Shown: in pieces, positions 29,791 through 41,510 of the stretch
Layout of the letters: each line of letters begins with the position of its first letter
How positions within the stretch are numbered: position 1 is the first letter of the stretch
Source: Litomosoides sigmodontis
Lineage: Eukaryota; Nematoda; Chromadorea; Rhabditida; Onchocercidae
Assembly (NCBI GenBank): GCA_963070105.1
Contig: OY718803.1
Location: forward strand, 10,754,327 to 10,818,326
DNA: 64,000 nt
Direction of reading: 5' to 3'
Made by a program: the position numbers and the translations under genes
Notes under the pieces: generated by a model
The model's database searches: none
Seen by the model: only the letters and a program-made list of their open reading frames with translations
Told to the model about the DNA's origin: nothing

Positions 29791-30521
29791 GCGCCCTCTT
29801 CGCCATTGTTTTTATTAAGGGAATTTTTTAAAATTGACAAGTTGAAAAGTGTGATGTTAGAAGGAATAAACTCTTTAAAACACTACGAAGTAAGAAAAAA
29901 TTAATAAAATCCAACAGTTTTTTTCGGCATTTTTTTTCGAACACACTCATTGGAATGCGAAATGTTTATCCAATCATTTTTGCTAGCAAAATTCTCACAA
30001 ACACTCATCTCTGTGCTTTTTTTCTCTGCTTGAAAATAGAAAGTGAAGTGATGATTGTACGAGAAGTGGATTAATGCATATTTTTGCATATTAATTAGTA
30101 TTTATCGCAATGATAGCAAAATCCAGCCATTTCTTTTTTATCTCTCACCTTTTCTCTCTCTCTCTCACAATTCCGTAATAAACAGAGATAAGCCATTAAT
30201 AGTTTGACGCAGTAAATTCGTAAGCGAAAAATTTATGAAATTTAATTTTTATTAGCTCAATGTTAACAGTTTTGTTTAGAATGGGAAAATTATTAGAAAT
30301 ATAACTTCAAAGTAAAAGCATAACTCCACACTTTCGGCAACTGTAACAAATAAACAAATTTTCAAATTAAAAAGAGATTTTAGCGAAAAACAAATTCACA
30401 CTATTCGCTTGCGTCCCTCTATCGTTTCTTTGTTGACGACGACACGTCAATCAGTTCAATTTCTCACTATTTTTTTTTCAAATTTTTACATTAAAACTAT
30501 TGCGTGGCAAAATAAAGGGAC

Positions 30522-30592
30522 TAAAGCAATGCGTAGCGGAAAGAGTAAAGCAATGCGTGGCGGAAACAGTAAAGTAATGCGAGGAAGAATTT
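30522..30592. repeat. 24-bp tandem repeat, three copies
   Basis: Three adjacent copies of a unit like AGTAAAGCAATGCGTGGCGG followed by AAAS-type variation, each 24 nt. The + frame reads an 8-residue repeat (SKAMRGGN-like). The enclosing frame 30409-30627 has no splice support, so coding is uncertain. The unit is more GC-rich than the flanks. Confidence 0.7.
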
Positions 30593-33211
30593 ATATGAGA
30601 AATACCACTCACCAACTTTTAGGGTGAAAAAGTATCAATTATTTTTGCGCATACCTTCAGAAACAGACGCAGTGTACTTCGACAGTGAACACTTTTCGTT
30701 TCGCATAAATTACCAAATTTCTAATAATGTCCAAAATGACAACAGAAAGAGTTTAAGTAATTTACTGAGAAAATTAAATTAGCTATTAAAAGAAGATTAG
30801 AAGTTATTGGCGAAATTTACTAAAAATTTTAAGCACATGTAAGGTGGATTTCTTCGTGCGCTAAATATTTTATTCATTGAAATTTCATGCTTTTGTTATT
30901 TTGCAATTTCCATTTCATTCATTCATGAATTTATCTTGAATGATTGCAGGTAGGTAAAAGGGAGTTCAGCATTTAAATTTTAATTAAAGGTGGATGAGTA
31001 AGAGGACAGCAGCCTAAATTCAGCAATATCAGCAAATTAAATAAGATTTTAAATTCCCATTATTTCAGATGTTCCAAATTAAAAGTGGCGATGTAAAATC
31101 ATGAAAATTTTCAATTCTAAACCATTGCTCGTATTACTTCTGCTTCATTGTATAAATTTCATTATTTCAAAATTGTTTTCCTGATAGTAGCGGCAGCAAC
31201 GACGTGCGCAGTGCACCATTTCGCTTACGTTAAACCAACATTCGAGAACGAAATGAGTAGAGTGAGTTACTGGCATTAGTTTAGAAATTACTCAGTGCAA
31301 ACTAATTGAAGTTAGAGGTTTAAAATTTTTAATTTTAAAAATTTTTAACATTTTGAATTGACAGAATGATGACGGCATATATTGTTCACTTGGATTAAAA
31401 TAATGTATCAGAGTTAGAGGAGGTGTAAGTGTTAAGTTTCTCCAAAACTTTGCCTGAAATTTATTTCTCTAGCAATGATAGCAAGAGAAAAAAATTTATT
31501 GATAATTAAACTTTCTAGCCTAACTCTGTCAATTTTGATTGTTTTCACACAATGCTATGGATATTTAATTAAATTTATTACAAAATTGCCGCCATCCAGA
31601 ACTATCGTTGCTTTTCTTGGCAGTTGAACGCGTTCGAAAACGTGACATGAAAAATTTAATTCCGGCAAGCACTTCAATTAAATATTAATTGGTGCACACT
31701 TTTTTTTAAAATTAAGTAACATCTCATCATGTAAACATGCAGGTATACGGATGCATAAATAAACGAGCAAAATTAGTGAATAGATGTAATTTTTCTTATT
31801 CAAATGTTATTTAAATTTATTTAAAAACATTTCAATATTTTAAAATTTGTTTTCAAGAATCCTCTTGTTATTTATAAAGATAAAATTTTCTATAATTTCC
31901 TATCCGAGTTCTTTAAGCCGTTTCCTTACCGATATTTTACGGCTAATTCAGATTCATAATGAAATATGGTTATGTCGTCTAACTTACAGCAAAATGATTG
32001 GTAACATCAAATAATTTGAAAATTCTAACAAATTGTATTTTATTTACTTTTTATTTGTGTTTTCCTCAATCACACAATCATTAATTGACTTAATGCATTT
32101 CAGTTATATATTTTTATTAATTTATTTTTTCATTAATTCATATTTTGTTCATATTATTGTGACTCTTTTCGCAAAAGATAGCCCATTTTTGCTTGGTTTA
32201 AAAATTAGATAAAATTAAATCAAAAAAAGCAAATACCGACGGCAACAATTGATTAGCTAGAATTGCGTACATTTTCAACGATCCCACAGATATACTCTCC
32301 TCTTCCATAATTGTTCACGCAAGGTGAAATAATTTTCACGTACGGTGAAGGTGAAGTAGAAGGTGTCAAAGTTCGCTTTCCTTTATTCGTGAGCAATAAC
32401 AAACAATTTGTTGTAATTTCACACGAAATGAACGAATGAAAGGATGACATTGTGTGCATGTAAGACATAATAATTAAATTTTTGACCTCTGAGAGATACA
32501 GGATGAAACATTGAAATTGCTTAAATTCAACTCCTGGATAGGAGAAGAAAGAAATTAGATTATATATTTATTGAAGAAGGGATCATCAGTTACAATTAAA
32601 ACGAATTTCATGTGTTCGATTAGTTCGGAACAGAATGCACAGCTTTCAAATTTGCAATTCTATTTTTAAATCCAAGTATTCCTGGTGGATCATTTGCAAC
32701 AATTTTAGTACAATTTCGAAAATTTTGTGACAAAAAATGAGAGTAGCATGAGAGGGAGAAGTACGAGCAGCACTGATAATACACATCCATCACAAGAACG
32801 AACAATGCTTAACGGGAAAAGCACAATTTTAAGTTGCGAAAAATTACTTACATGTTGGGAAAACAAAAAAAAAAAGTAAGGTTAGTGAGAGACTTATTGA
32901 GGATGTGTTAATGTAAATTGTTATTTTGTTGTATAAATTTTGATAATTGCAAACAAGTTAGGCAATGCATTTATCAAATTTTATAGTTTTTTCCAGTCAA
33001 TTTAAGCTAACCACTTTTTCAAGGCTACAATCTTCCTAATGCAAAAATTGTTTTATCAAAGAATTATCAGAATTCATTGCTGTGATGCTGAAATTTCATC
33101 AATTATAATAAACGAATGTTAGTAATTTTAAATTAATTCACGAAATGTCATTAGATGATGAGTGGTTACTGATGGCCAATAAATATGCATAAGTTAGCTT
33201 AGCTTCAACAT

Positions 33212-34993
33212 TCACTTTTGGATCGGATGATTGCTGGAGGGCAATTGATAAAGATATTCTTTTGGCTTATCCTCGTCATTCGTGCGATTAAACTGAATGC
33301 CACGTGCTCGTAAAATTTCTCCCACAAAACGTTCAATTTGAATTTGCTGTCTGAAGAAAAAGTGCTCAATTATTAATTGAAAAATTACGTTTACAGAAAA
33401 AAAAAGGTTTATTGCATTCATTCGGGTAGAGTGTTTTTATGATAGATTTTAAATTTTGCGTGATAAATCAATTAAAATTTACTGATAAATCGTAATTTTG
33501 AAAAGTTTTGATGAAGATTTCGATATTTTGATGTAAATGAAGGAACGTATCTCTTGCAGTTCAATGAAATGAAAACAAACGAGAAAATGAAATTTCTCAA
33601 TTGCCACGAAACAAAATGAATAACGTACGCATCACGAAATTTATTGTTTGATAAAGCGCCAACACGTGGCAGAGTGTACTTATTGCCGGAAGCTGTCGGA
33701 TCGTCATTGACCGGATCAGTGGAGGAGAAGTAAGAAGGAATTCCGGATGCTGTTGGTGATAGTTGGGGAGAGCTCTGTGAAGTTTGCAATGGATATGGTG
33801 GATAATATTGAAGTGAAACGATGAACGGTTTTCTCTCCAACGGTCGTGAATGATTGCAAATGCTAAATTTCGACCAGTACACTTCACGTGGATCGGTTGT
33901 TGGTGGCATTAATATTGCATTGTTATCAGTAGTTGGCGGTAACTAAAAAGCATTGAAAATGAGTGTACAAATTAGAAACAGTTTAATTTGTTAAAAAATT
34001 GACCGAAAAGTGTTCATTTTGCATTTTTTCGCCCTTAATTTCAAAATAGAAACTAAATTAGACAGGAAATAACACCTGAAAAAAATTTGAATCATTAAAG
34101 TTGTTAGAAAATTAAAGCAAATTTGGACTTTTAGTGTAAATATCTGAGAACGAGAAGACATGAGACAGCTGAATTAATTTACGAAAAGGAAGCGGTAATT
34201 TATGGGTGCGGCGGTAATTTACGCCAACTTTTCACTTCTTTTAATTACCACTTCGAGCAGTAAACAAGCAGTAATAGCAAAGGTTCATCAAAATTCTTTA
34301 ATGAAAATAGGAAGTAAATAGAAGTGATTAAATTGATCTTTCTTCTTTCAGTAATTTTAGTATTTCAGAGATTTGAGTTGACTGACCGAACAAATCGCGG
34401 ATGTCAATGGTCCATGAAACATTGCTGGATGTAGCCAATTGGGTCTTTCGTCAGCTTTCAAAATTTGATCAACCGCACCTGCCATTTGCTGAAGTAGCTC
34501 AGCTCGTTCACTTGCACGATCTGCTATTGGATGCCAAGGATCATCCAACGAAAAATATCTTAAATTAAAAAAAAAAACAAAAGTGAATGAATTTGAAAAA
34601 AAAGCAATGATCTAAAAGTGTGCTCATAAAACATGCTACTTTTGGTTTTCAATTTTTGCATGAGATTTTTATCAGACTTTGAAATTTAAAATCATTACTG
34701 TATTTTTAATGAAATTTGGGACGCATGTTTGACTTAATTCTTGTAACAACGAACAAAGAAGCAAAGTATAAAATCTTTGATGAGTTGTTTGTCGGTGATT
34801 GGAATGGTCTGAATTTACAAAAAGCTCATAATTCATCAAAATTCACGCATTTTTCTTATTAATGTAAAATATTTCAAAAACTGAAAATTTGAAATGATAA
34901 AAATTACCGTACCTCATATACAGTACATGAAGATGATGAATAGCATCATCTACTTTTCGTCCTTCTTCCTCACGCAACATTTCAATGAATAGT
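33212..34993 (-). CDS. Unrecognised multi-exon gene, 3' part
   Basis: Four minus-strand exons join in phase: 34993-34913, 34558-34387, 33942-33629 and 33350-33212 (stop). They encode about 234 aa. The first begins mid-codon (LFIEMLREEEGRKVDDAIHH), so a 5' exon is missing unless translation starts at the Met in IEMLREEE after a trans-splice site. Seen: a helical N-terminal part (LLQQMAGAVDQILKADERPN), a Pro/Ser-rich middle with PPTTDPREVYWSKFSICN, and a helical C-terminal part (QQIQIERFVGEILRARGIQF). No signal peptide or membrane span. A coding-looking stretch at 35050-35102 (EVMNKKIGELQMLE) does not splice in phase by GT-AG. I do not recognise the family; the phase consistency across three introns makes it a real gene. 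Confidence 0.75.
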
Positions 34994-36116
34994 CTGGAAA
35001 GATGAATGAAAATTTTTGGAGCATAGAATAAATTATCTCAAATAAAACTTATCATTCGAGCATTTGCAATTCACCAATCTTCTTATTCATAACCTCACTG
35101 GCCAGTAACAGTAAGAGTGATAATTGAAAAAATTCACTTAAAAAACATTTGTAAAATTTACATTAAAATTAAACTGTAAACATTTCAGTTTTTCACGCCA
35201 ATAAATAACATTCTAAATAAAATGATCATAACGTTGGAAGCTACGTAGAGAACCAATGACAATCACTCGGCCTATTGTTTTTTAAGCTATTGCTGTAATG
35301 CAAAATAGAGCGGTAGGAGAAATCACGATGAAGCGATGATATGCAAATCGATGATGATATATCTATTGAATTAAAAATGACCGGGAAATGTCGGAGGAAT
35401 ATTAAGTGAGAGAAAGTTTTGCACCACAAAATGGCGCCGGCTTTTTTTATGTGCAAGTTTGATTTCTAACTATTAATTAGTAAAGTATGAAGATTGAAAT
35501 TTGAAAGAGAAATGATTTTGAATAAATTAAGTGCCATTTTTATTACAAATTCTCTTCAATTATACTACTATAGTTGACAAATCGAATTAGCTTGTTATAT
35601 CATTGTGCTACAATTGAAATCGTTACTTTCAAATGCTTCACAACGATTACTTTTATGATGGGGGTGAAATTAAGATGATTTTTAATGACCACAGGTTCTT
35701 ATAATTAATTCGAAAAGAAATGCTATTTTTCATATTTCTAAAGTTAATTAATAAAATGGTTTTATTTACGCTAGTAGCTTACAGTTAAGCGTATCTATGA
35801 ACATGAATTACGGCACTTGAAGTCAAAACGATAAGCGTACATGTGTGGATAATTCAAATGATCAAAATTTGCGTAACAACATTGAACTAAAATGATGAAA
35901 ATTGAAAATTTTAATAAAATACTACCTCCGTTTCTCATACCTTCTTTCAAATCAAAAATCCCACTTCAATTTTCTAACAATTATAAAATTCATAAAAAAA
36001 TTTTTATTTAGCTCATTAATAATTTATGTGATGAAATCAAGCGGTCATATCGTTCTCATTCTATCAACTCTAGCGGTTCATTATGCAAAACAATGTATTA
36101 TCAATTCTCTCTCTCT

Positions 36117-36150
36117 CAAAAGAAATTTATATTAATATAAATTTCTTTTG
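36117..36150. repeat. Perfect 34-nt palindrome
   Basis: Two 17-nt halves are exact reverse complements with no loop. The centre is ATATTAATAT and the arms end CAAAAG / CTTTTG. It follows a CT tract and lies about 90 nt before the first ATG of the Thr/Asn-rich gene. Possible roles are a dimeric factor site or a cruciform; neither can be decided from sequence. Confidence 0.85.
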
Positions 36151-36239
36151 TATTTTTTTAATAATTTCTACTTTCTTAATTTTCCATAAATTTATTTGTA
36201 ATTGAAATGAATTAATAGTTTACAGTCACCTATGAAGTA

Positions 36240-37893
36240 ATGGAAACTGAAAGTGAAACGGTAACTGACGCAGATAGCGATCGTTTTATGACCGTAACAA
36301 CGACGACAAATGCAACAAATACGAAAGCAACCGCAACCACCACGAAGAAGATGAAAGCAACAACGACAACGAATACGATGACAACGATTGATAATGATAA
36401 TAATGATAAGGATAATAATACTGACAGCACTAATAGTACTATCACTAAGAGAATCCAAAGTGACAATACTATCACCGACAATGCCGCAAAATGCAATGAA
36501 ACAGAAATGACTTTATTAGGTAATTTTATTAGCTAATTTAAATTCAGCCAGATCATCGAATTTTCAATAAATGCAAAATTGCATTAATTTATGCTAAAAT
36601 AATTGATAAAAAAGTGACAAGGATTTCATTGACTGAATCACTTTTCTTTCTCCTTTAAATTTAACTAATTAAAGAAAAAATTATCATTATTTCTAAAACG
36701 AACATGATGATAAGAAAATGATAGTCCTCATGCTTTTTTGTCACTTTCTCCTTTCTAAAGTAAGCGAATAGATTTGCCAGTACACTTCAGTTCTCAATCA
36801 CAAAACCAATAATGACTGATAATTGAGTGCTTTATTTTAGCACTCATTTGTCTAAATCATTTTCACAAATACTTTATTCAACTATTAACTGAAGACAATT
36901 AAAATGTACTCCTTTTCACCGCTTAATCCGCAATCACAGATTAACTCATTACTTATAGTAATTTTAGGTTACCTATATAAATCATTGCTTATTAAAATCT
37001 AAATTATTAATTCATTTTTGCATCCGCCAAGGAATCCTAAAGAAAATTTGTTATAATTTACACCGTAACTGTTTTTTTCCTTTTTCTTACAAAATTGGAG
37101 AAAACGCTTCTTTTCACTTTTTCTTCCTTTGATAATTGCAATGACAAATTGAAGGCGTTAAGTCTGACATCTGTGCGTTTCTAAACAGTTGTCATTTATT
37201 TCAATGAATTTTACACTCAGCTTTACTTTCCTACCACAAGTAACATGCGCAAATAAATGTCATTTAAAAACAAAATGAAAATTACGTGGAAAAATTTAGC
37301 AACAATAGAAAGCTTGAAAATAGAAATTTGTTTGAAATTATCATTTCAACCTTGTATTAACTCCAATTACAGCAGAATTAAGTCGAAGGCAACCGATTGC
37401 TGAATATACATATGGTTTGCTTGAATTTCTTTTTCGAAATTATTGAACAAAACAAACATTTTTATCAAAATTCCTTTTTCCACAATTTGCACTCACGTAT
37501 TTCTTTGATATTACACCGTGTATTTTTTTCCGATCTATCATCATATATATTTTGTTCTAAAGAATTGTCTGACAGATGTGCTTAGAGCAATTATCGAATA
37601 ACCAAAAGAATTTATTTGTTACAATAATGCTTCGAATGTCGGATACGATAACTTTTAGGCTTAGAATTTCAAATTTGAATTTCAAATATTGTGATTTAAA
37701 CGTATCCTTGCTAGTTAGACGTTTTATGCTTGCCTTATTCCTTCATAACTCTTTGCACAAACAAGTGCAACTAATTTCAGGACAAAGGAATTTGTTGATT
37801 TTGATAACTGGTGCAATCATCGGTGCAATAATTTGCTTCGCAATTTTCTCACTTGTACTCTTCAGTGCTATTTTTCCTGCAACTATATGTTAG
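36240..37893 (+). CDS. Thr/Asn-rich protein with C-terminal hydrophobic segment
   Basis: Three exons join in phase: 36240-36519, 37373-37414 and 37781-37893 (TAG), giving 144 aa from METESE. The frame stays open upstream to a splice acceptor at 36225 (VTYEV before the Met), so earlier exons are possible. Seen: about 90 residues rich in Thr, Asn, Asp and Lys (for example VTTTTNATNTKATATTTKK), with N-glycosylation-type sites NAT, NST and NET. A 25-30 residue hydrophobic segment (NLLILITGAIIGAIICFAIF and on) ends five residues before the C-terminus (PATIC). Without a signal peptide it would be tail-anchored. With an upstream signal exon it would be a mucin-like type I or GPI-anchored surface protein. 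AATAAA follows at 37917. The family is not recognised. Confidence 0.6.
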
Positions 37894-37922
37894 TTCGAAT
37901 TGTGGCGTAAAAAGCCAATAAA

Positions 37923-39492
37923 AAAGATAAATTAAGAAACGTGTGAGCGTCATGCCCCACGTATTGTTGCGTGACGGTGTAAGCACGTCTCACTGTGTTC
38001 CGACAAGAGCCAATGCACCACTGTTGTATATCAAACATTTCTTAAGAGACCGCCTTCAGTCTTTTAATTTAAATACCGAAAAGTTCATTAATTTTAATAT
38101 CGAAAAATCAAAGATCGAAATGCGAGAATTTATTGATCGTTCGAGTCATTAAATTTCTGAATTTCACGACTTCTGTTACTCTTTTCATCTCTGACGCATT
38201 TATGTCCACTCAGCAGCCAACCACCTTATTACAGTTTTAAAGTAAACAGTTTGCGATATATAACTGTGGCAAGGAGGGAGTGAACGTTAAGCCCTTATAT
38301 GTAGCAAAGTCATGCATTTCCTGCCACAATTGCTGATGGAAAAATGCGGCAGTGAAGGGTCAGAGGTTAGCATCGCGAAGGAAGCAAAAGCCGTCATCAA
38401 AGTGCACAATTCTCTAATTAAATAACGACGAAGGCTGATAATGAGCGAAAAGAAATATTTAAGTGGCACGTGAACGCACGTCAACTCATTTTCCATGCGA
38501 GCCATTTTCCATTCGTTTCAATAAAGCATAAAAACTTTAATTGTTCTCAAAATTTGAGAATATTTCGCATATTTATAAAGCTTGAAACATTTGGTTGATT
38601 AGCGAGGCAGAGGCTTACCACCCAATATGTTAATCACAAATTCAAATTTACGCTTCGCGGGAGACTTGGAGGATAAATTATGAAAATTTTATATCCCACG
38701 CTGAACCAGCGCCATTTCTCATGTGATTAATTCCATTTTTTGACATTTCTAAAATTTCAGATATCTGCGAAAAAATTTAATTTATGATTAGTAACTTTTG
38801 TTTTTGTAAGTTTAAGAAACATCGCTTCCATAATTTGCTCATAAATTTCCTTCCTTCTCCCACTCCCTACTGCTTGCAGGTGCTCTACCGCTCATCGATG
38901 GAAAAGAGGCGCAGCGAATATCACAAAAATTACGATTAGTCAATTCGTAATCTTTACTAATTGTGGCTGATCAAAGAAAGAAAGTTGATGAGAACTGAAT
39001 ATGCAAATCGAACAAGTCGATCGGCTAACTGAAACGTTCCTAAAATTACTTCCATAACTTAAATATCACTCAATGGATTTTATTCGCGTCGTGAAGATGT
39101 TAGGTCTCACGCTAAATTCGCGCTGTTCCCGGTAGAATTCATCCCATTTTGGGCACTTTTAAATTGAAATGTGAGCGCAACCAATGAGAAGGAACGGCAA
39201 TGTGCTTTTTCCTTCTTCGCGCAAAGAAGAAAAGAGAGAGTATGAAGGCAGCATTTCCATAAATAACACTTGGAGGCTTCAATAAATTTGAAAGCGTTCA
39301 ATTTAAATTTTTGCCTTCAACTTTTTCCTGTAAAGATTCGGAACGCCGAAAAGACAGAATTTACGCCTGAAAGTAATTGGAAAAAAACATAATAGTGACG
39401 TCTTTCTTGTCCTATCATCTACTCATAGTGTCCTGCAAGAAACTATGAGAGGTAACTCTTGGTGAGAGGTATGAGAGGTTGGAAAAGTTCTG
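37923..39492. other. Intergenic, no gene seen
   Basis: After the poly-A signal at 37917-37922 there are open frames at 37943-38152 (+), 38287-38505 (-) and 39107-39301 (-). None has paired splice sites, motifs or repeat-free protein-like character strong enough to call. Confidence 0.45.
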
Positions 39493-39965
39493 GGACAGAG
39501 GACACGGACGAGTACTCTCGTGACATCTCGGACAGAGGACACGGACGAGTACTCTCGTGACATCTCGGACAGAGGACACGGACGAGTACTCTCGTGACAT
39601 CTCGGACAGAGGACACGGAGGAGTACTCTCGTGACATCTCGGACAGAGGACACGGAGGAGTACTCTCGTGACATCTCGGACAGAGGAAACGGACGAGTAC
39701 TCTCGTGACATCTCGGACAGAGGACACGGACGAGTACTCTCGTGACATCTCGGACAGAGGACACGGAGGAGTACTCTCGTGACATCTCGGACAGAGGACA
39801 CGGAGGAGTACTCTCGTGACATCTCGGACAGAGGACACGGACGAGTACTCTCGTGACATCTCGGACAGAGGACACGGACGAGTACTCTCGTGACATCTCG
39901 GACAGAGGACACGGACGAGTACTCTCGTGACATCTCGGACAGAGGACACGGACGAGTACTCTCGT
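39493..39965. repeat. 37-bp minisatellite, about 13 copies
   Basis: The unit GACATCTCGGACAGAGGACA plus CGGACGAGTACTCTCGT repeats every 37 bp from 39493 (partial first copy) to 39965. It is about 57 per cent G+C in AT-rich flanks. Units differ mainly at one site (CGGACGAG or CGGAGGAG), in the order C C C G G C C G G C C C C; the sixth also has GAAACGG. Because 37 is not a multiple of 3, one long open frame cycles through all three phases and reads a 37-residue repeat on the minus strand (MSREYSSVSSVRDVTRVLVR and on). Those frames of 157-172 codons lack splice or start context and are probably not genes. Confidence 0.97.
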
Positions 39966-41510
39966 TACATCCCTTTGCAGAGAATTGGATTAATAAAGTT
40001 TAACTCATTTCGCTTAAACAATACTCCCTTAAGTGGGAAATTAGCGTTTTGCGTGAATTTGAGAGGAAAGGAAACTTTACAAATGAATTTTCCATTGGGA
40101 GAAATTGTGAAAGTTTAGAATTAGTTGAAGTAAGTAAGTTAAAGGTAAAGTTCGATTGAATGATCGCCTACAGTAATAGGGGTGGATGAGAATGAGTGGG
40201 ATGGACGAGAAGTGAGAGGATATGTTCCATCGATTGCCTCCGAATCTTTCCCCCTACTTTTACTCACTTACTGCGAGACCAAATGATTGCAATCGCATGT
40301 GCACATGCGCAGAACGATTGCTAATTTTATGTGAAAAAAAGATATTGTAAGGTAATTGAAAAAGAACTTTTAGGGCGTTTTTTTTTTTTGATGGGAATAG
40401 TACAGAAGAGAATGCGTACAACAAATTGCGTGCTAATAGTGCAAGTTGAATTTCCAAAAATGAAATGACCAATTAATAGTAATTATAGTTATTAGAAGAA
40501 ACATATAAATGGACTGTTTTAAATTTTACTCAAACAATCGGCGAAAAAAAAATTGTTGTATTTATTGAAAATAGAAGCTGCGAGGATAATGGCAGATTTT
40601 CTTAATTTTGTAGCTAATTTTACTGACGGCTGTTTTACTTTGTTCATGGATACTACTATCCAAACTGTACACCTACCCTTTTAACTTTTGCTGTTACTGT
40701 GGTATTTCTCTTGGTCGATCAGTCAACACTGCGTGGAAGAGATTTCACTATTATAAATGTGATTATAATCTGCGAAAAAAAAAACACTTATGAATCGACT
40801 TTCTCTTTTTCAATCTTCATTTTTTTCATTGCAGGCTAAGATGCAGCGAAGAGAGGGGAGTATCAGCTACCGTGCAGTAGCGTAAATTTGTTTTCAATTA
40901 CGCTTGTCAATACGTGCATAAACCACTTAATGATAGATTTCAAAATGTCTCCCAACTATTCCAATGTCTTCAATGACATCTCAACTTTTCCGCTTTGCAT
41001 TCTTACAATTATGCTTCAAAAAATTGAGGTGATAATTTCATTCGTAATATCATACAGGTTAGATACTAGAGCAGCATCCATTCATTTTACAAAATAAATA
41101 ATGCATATATATCAATGCACTTTGATAATTCCATATAAATTTTCAATATATTTTAATTCCCCAGAGGTGTTGATTATATTTTTTTAATTCTAATAAATTA
41201 CTGGAGCAAGAAATGTAATTGTTTCCCAATTTTACAATCTTTTTATTCCGGTATTTCTGAGACGGAAAACACATTTTTGCAAAATCTGTTCCATGCCGGA
41301 AAATGAGATCATACATATTCACTGTCATGTAGCGCATGAAAAACGCGAGCAGTCCTAATAAATGTGTTGGATAATGGATTTTCATTCTGTGGCCACGTTT
41401 ACCAATTCGTTGAGAACGGTATCCAGATGTTCAGTTTGGTAACGTTCGTATTTAATTCTTCCCTCTGAGTGTGACCGGTGTTTTTGTCCGTTTCAGGTGC
41501 TACTGTTCGG
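39966..41510. other. Intergenic and NDUFS6 5' flank
   Basis: No supported gene. A minus-strand frame at 41385-41143 starts with a signal-like hydrophobic stretch and is only 125 bp from the NDUFS6 ATG, but no downstream exon was found. A likely trans-splice acceptor TTTCAG is at 41491-41496. Confidence 0.5.

Larger units (their letters stand above)
27099..33211. other. Gene-poor interval with simple repeats
   Basis: The first few hundred bases are 3' flank of the SAC3/GANP gene. No exon chain was recognised in the rest. It holds a purine-rich tract (29335-29415), a CA tract (29477-29559), a CT tract (29757-29790) and a three-copy 24-bp repeat (about 30522-30592). Isolated open frames such as 28279-28482 and 32620-32805 lack paired splice sites or known motifs. 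Confidence 0.5.

Noticed and set aside
39415..39949. Three overlapping minus-strand frames of 157-172 codons with 37-residue repeats
   Set aside because: They follow from a 37-bp repeat without stops being read in all three phases; there is no promoter, splice or domain evidence.
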